A stretch of DNA of 64,000 bases from Muribaculaceae bacterium (lineage in GTDB: Bacteria > Bacteroidota > Bacteroidia > Bacteroidales > Muribaculaceae). The translations under genes and the position numbers were made by a program. This document shows, in pieces, positions 60,809 to 64,000 of the stretch. The DNA lies in the NCBI GenBank assembly GCA_014867205.1, contig WGUO01000018.1:1-64000 (forward strand), in the 5' to 3' direction. Each line of letters starts with the position of its first letter. Within the stretch, counting starts at the first letter, position 1. The notes beneath the pieces were generated by a model. The model saw only the letters and a list, made by a program, of their open reading frames with translations. It did not search any database and was not told where the DNA came from.

Positions 60809-61753
60809 ATGAACAACAATCTTCCGCCGATCAAGGTCTTTGCAGGCGAAGCGTCACTCTATCTCGGGGAGAGCATCTGCAAGGAACTCGGCATCGAATT
60901 GGGCAAAATGAAGAAAGAGCGTTTTGCCGACGGTGAATTTGAAGTAGGCTTCGAGGAGTCGATCCGTGGTGCGCAGGTCTATCTCGTGCAGTCCACATTC
61001 AACTCGTGCGAGAACCTGATGGAGCTCTTGCTCATGATTGACGCCGCCAAGCGTGCGTCGGCCGGCAGCATCATCGCCGTGGTTCCCTATTTCGGCTGGG
61101 CGCGTCAGGACCGCAAGGACAAGCCCCGCGTGTCGATTGCCGCTAAACTCGTGGCCGACCTTCTGACTGCGGCCGGAATCACACGTCTGATCACCATGGA
61201 CCTTCATGCCGACCAGATCCAGGGATTCTTTGATGTTCCCGTCGACCATCTCTATGCCTCTTCGATCTTCATCCCCTACATCGAGAGCCTCAAGCTCAAG
61301 GATATGGTGATTGCCTCGCCCGACGTCGGCGGCGCAAAGCGCGCCAACTCCTACGCCAAGTTCTTCGACGTTCCTCTTGTGCTCTGCCATAAGACCCGCG
61401 CCAAGGCCAACGTCATCGCCAGCATGACAGTGATAGGCGACGTCAAGGACAAGAATGTGATTCTTGTGGACGACATAGTCGATACGGCAGGAACAATCAC
61501 CAAGGCTGCCGACCTGCTTATTGCCGAGGGCGCGAAATCTGTCAGGGCCCTCTGCAGCCACGCAGTGATGAGCGACCCCGCTACCGAGCGTGTCAAGAAC
61601 AGCGGCCTGACAGAGATCATCTTCACCAACTCGATTCCCTACGAGCGTGAGAACGATAAGGCCACAGTGCTCCCGGTGGCACAGCTTTTCGCCGACACCA
61701 TCCGTCGTATCCACAACAACCAGTCGATTTCCTCGCAGTATCTCTTCAAGTAA
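60809..61753 (+). CDS. prs: Ribose-phosphate pyrophosphokinase
   Basis: The 314-residue enzyme makes PRPP from ribose 5-phosphate and ATP for nucleotide, His and NAD synthesis. It shows FADGEFEVGFEESIRGAQVY, the flexible DLHADQIQGFF segment and the PRPP loop VDDIVDTAGTITKA. The start at 60809 is inside a longer open frame and is supported by homologues beginning with NNLPPIKVFAG-like sequence. Confidence 0.96.
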   Translation: MNNNLPPIKVFAGEASLYLGESICKELGIELGKMKKERFADGEFEVGFEESIRGAQVYLVQSTFNSCENLMELLLMIDAAKRASAGSIIAVVPYFGWARQDRKDKPRVSIAAKLVADLLTAAGITRLITMDLHADQIQGFFDVPVDHLYASSIFIPYIESLKLKDMVIASPDVGGAKRANSYAKFFDVPLVLCHKTRAKANVIASMTVIGDVKDKNVILVDDIVDTAGTITKAADLLIAEGAKSVRALCSHAVMSDPATERVKNSGLTEIIFTNSIPYERENDKATVLPVAQLFADTIRRIHNNQSISSQYLFK

Positions 61754-61780
61754 AAGAACACTACCTACATAAAACAATGC

Positions 61781-61805
61781 GCGGCCCCGTCACTGACGGG
61801 GCCGC
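61781..61805. terminator. Terminator between prs and the M13 peptidase
   Basis: A G+C-rich 12-bp inverted repeat (61781-61792 with 61794-61805) lies between the converging genes and is followed by a GTTGTTGTTT tract on the plus strand. Confidence 0.82.
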
Positions 61806-61831
61806 GTTGTTGTTTGCCGTGTATTGTCGGA

Positions 61832-63880
61832 TTACCAGATTATCACGCGCTCAGACTCGGGACGGAACATCTTGTCGCCTGCCTTGATGTCGAAAGCCTT
61901 GAAGAAGGGATCGATGTTGCGCAGCGTGACGTTGACGCGGTTGACGCCAAGCGAGTGTACGTCGCCTGTGGTGAGGTTGCGGATTTCCTCGTCGCGGATA
62001 TTGTTGGCCCAGAGGTTGGCGAAGTTCATGTAGAAGATCTGGGTCGGATCGTAGCCGTCGATCTTAGCCTCCTCTGATGTGATGTCGACACCCTTCTTGG
62101 CCTGAGAGTCGAGGAACGCTGTGTAAGCCACGCGCAGACCGCCCTGGTCGGCGATGTTCTCGCCCATGGTGTATGTGCCGTTCGCATGGAGGCCCGGAAG
62201 AACCTCCACCTCATCAAACTGTGCGCCCAGTCCCTTGGTCTTCTCTGCGAAGGCCGAGCGGTCGGCGTCTGTCCACCAGTTCACCATGTTGCCGTCGGCG
62301 TCGAAGTTGCAGCCCTGGTCGTCGAATCCGTGTGTCATCTCGTGGCCGATCACAACGCCGATGCCGCCATAGTTCTCGGCGTCGCTCGACTCGGGATCGA
62401 AGAAGGGAGCCTGAAGGATTCCGGCGGGGAAGACGATCTCATTGTACATCGGGTTGTAGTATGCGTTGATAGTCTGCGGAGTCATGCCCCACTCGGTGCG
62501 GTCAACGGGTTTGCCCCATTTCTCCAGTTGGCGGTCGAATGCCCAGAGGCCCGCATTGTGCATGTTCTCGTAATAGCTCAGGTTGGGATCAATCTCAAGC
62601 AGCGAGTAGTCTTTCCACTTGTCGGGATAACCGATCTTGACAGTGACTGAGTTGAGTTTCTTGAGTGCCTCGAACTTGGTGTCGTCGGTCATCCAGGGGA
62701 GACGGATGATGTGCTTGCCGAGTGCCTTGCGGAGATTCTCGACGAGACCCACCATATATGTCTTAGAACTTTCGGGGAAGTACTGCTCCACATAGAGCTG
62801 GCCGATTCCCTCGCCCATGACTCCCTCGACAGCCGAGAGTGACTTCTTCCAGCGGGGACGCTGCTGTTGCACGCCCGACATCACCTTGTTGAACTCGAAA
62901 CTTGCGTTAGCGAAGTCATCGCTGAGTGTCGAGGCTGCTCCAGATACGATTTTCCAGAGATAGAGGTCCTTTTTCTCGCGGTCGGAGAGGCTCTTCATCA
63001 GGTTGTCTGCCTGCTTCACGGTGTTGAGCTCAGTCACGATGGCCATCTCGGGAACGGGTATGCCCATGTCCTCGATGATGCCGCGTACGGGCAGGTTGGG
63101 ATACATGGCCTCGATCTGCTCCATTGAGCGGGGATTGTACATGGCCGGGATGTTACGGCTCTGCTCGCGGGTCCATGTGGAGTCGGCGATAAGAGTCTCG
63201 ATCTTCATCACGTTCTTGGCGATACGCTTGGCGTCCTTCTTGCTGTATCCGGCGAGCTGCATGTCAGTCTCGATGAGTCTGGCGTATGCGTTGCGCACCT
63301 CTTTGTTGCGCTTGTCGTTGAGCAGATAGTAGTCGCGGTCGCCGAGCCCGAGTCCGGCTCCCCCCACATACATTGAGTACACCTGACTGTTGGCAAGGTC
63401 CTCCATCATGGATACGCCGAAGAGGGGTGACGCCTCGTAGCGGTGCATCCAGCGGAACAGGTCAGCCATATCCTCAGGTTTGGCGTTCTCGATACGGGCA
63501 AGCTTGCCCTTGATCGGAGCGGCTCCCTCACGGTTGCGGCGCACGGAGTCCATGCCCTGCTCGTAAATGGTAGCGATCTTGAAGGCATTTGTTCCGGGCT
63601 GGGGATTGGTGGCGGCCAGACCCTTCACGATCCGCTGCACGCGGTTCTCGCTCGAGTCGTTCAGGATGTTGAACTGCCCGTAGCGGGAATACTCGGGTGT
63701 GAGGGGATGATCCTTCTGCCACTTGGTGTTCACATGGTGATAGAAGTCTGTCTTGGGCGAGATACTGTTGTCGACACCCTTGATGTCCAGACTCTTTGTG
63801 TGCTCCTGAGCCATGACCGGCATAATGCCGAATCCGAGAGTCAGGCACACAGCCGTTGTCATCTTTGTCTTAACGTTCAT
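61832..63880 (-). CDS. M13-family (neprilysin-like) metallopeptidase
   Basis: The 682-residue secreted peptidase has a signal peptide (about residues 1-24, ending VMAQ), the helical N-terminal M13 domain and the C-terminal zinc domain. The zinc site is VIGHEMTHGFDDQG, with the third ligand in GENIADQGG, and the family substrate-binding segment NAYYNPMYNEIVFPAGIL is present. It probably acts in the periplasm on peptides. Bacteroidales often carry one or more such PepO-like enzymes. Confidence 0.95.
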   Translation of the reverse strand: MNVKTKMTTAVCLTLGFGIMPVMAQEHTKSLDIKGVDNSISPKTDFYHHVNTKWQKDHPLTPEYSRYGQFNILNDSSENRVQRIVKGLAATNPQPGTNAFKIATIYEQGMDSVRRNREGAAPIKGKLARIENAKPEDMADLFRWMHRYEASPLFGVSMMEDLANSQVYSMYVGGAGLGLGDRDYYLLNDKRNKEVRNAYARLIETDMQLAGYSKKDAKRIAKNVMKIETLIADSTWTREQSRNIPAMYNPRSMEQIEAMYPNLPVRGIIEDMGIPVPEMAIVTELNTVKQADNLMKSLSDREKKDLYLWKIVSGAASTLSDDFANASFEFNKVMSGVQQQRPRWKKSLSAVEGVMGEGIGQLYVEQYFPESSKTYMVGLVENLRKALGKHIIRLPWMTDDTKFEALKKLNSVTVKIGYPDKWKDYSLLEIDPNLSYYENMHNAGLWAFDRQLEKWGKPVDRTEWGMTPQTINAYYNPMYNEIVFPAGILQAPFFDPESSDAENYGGIGVVIGHEMTHGFDDQGCNFDADGNMVNWWTDADRSAFAEKTKGLGAQFDEVEVLPGLHANGTYTMGENIADQGGLRVAYTAFLDSQAKKGVDITSEEAKIDGYDPTQIFYMNFANLWANNIRDEEIRNLTTGDVHSLGVNRVNVTLRNIDPFFKAFDIKAGDKMFRPESERVIIW

Positions 63881-64000
63881 ATTAATTTATTTAAGGTTTG
63901 TTACATACATTTTCATTTGCGGCGATGCGGGTGTCAGGCAAAACACAGCGCATCGGTCATTGTCCTTGATTTTCTTTCGGTCTCGGCCCACTCCTGTTCC
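63881..64000. other. Upstream region of the M13 peptidase at the window edge
   Basis: No gene is visible. A short CGATGCG/CGCATCG inverted repeat (63923-63929 with 63949-63955) is present; its role, if any, is not clear. Confidence 0.4.

Overview
The window looks like a chromosomal segment of a gut Bacteroidales bacterium, most likely Muribaculaceae (S24-7) or a close relative. The reasons are Bacteroidetes-type promoters (TTTG, about 20 bp, TAnnTTTG), weak or absent Shine-Dalgarno sequences, Bacteroidota protein families (DUF4295, DUF5106, OMP_b-brl_3 receptors, lipobox-TPR-LuxR regulators, an rpmB-rpmG-DUF4295 cluster), a menaquinone operon and a fairly high G+C content. Genus assignment is inference. 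No rRNA, tRNA, CRISPR array, insertion sequence or integrase was found.

Layout. 1-3655: a dihydrouridine synthase with a DUF486 membrane protein, a flavodiiron protein, and a K+-channel-like protein with an altered selectivity filter. 3884-13528: a urea-use locus. A urea transporter and an MFS carrier on the plus strand converge on a small outer-membrane barrel and a complete urease operon, ureABC-EFGD, on the minus strand; a small membrane protein lies upstream of ureA. 13894-28050: plus-strand, mostly housekeeping genes. They are a secreted LRR protein; a sugar kinase-GDSL-DUF5106-DoxX-mnmA-BFN run; argR, an ArgC homologue without its catalytic Cys, ssb, speA, truA and ligA; then rpe and a DedA protein.

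28155-37012: the most accessory-looking stretch, all on the minus strand. It carries a TonB-receptor-like barrel with a lipoprotein, a membrane LuxR regulator, a KilA-N protein, a secreted MalS-like GH13 protein with eroded catalytic motifs, a PAS/LuxR regulator, and a Crp/Fnr regulator with two identical palindromes at its promoter. 37198-48839: menE, menC, menB, menD, fmt, a CLC channel, a sugar-phosphate transferase, sua5 and nadE. 49074-53365: a small OMP, DUF4295-rpmG-rpmB, a GT11 fucosyltransferase, a CinA-like amidase and tsaD. 53494-63880: tamB with a patatin, a cytoplasmic GH13 amylase with intact motifs, prs, and an M13 metallopeptidase.

How they work together. Urea imported by the UT protein would be hydrolysed by the nickel urease that UreDEFG mature. 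SpeA drains arginine toward polyamines just downstream of ArgR. MenDBCE make menaquinone precursors. The main oddities are same-orientation CCTAACA heptamer arrays ending at the start codons of both rpe and menB, the Cys-to-Ser ArgC homologue, the degenerate secreted GH13, the TTVGSN channel, and the palindrome pair at the crp promoter.
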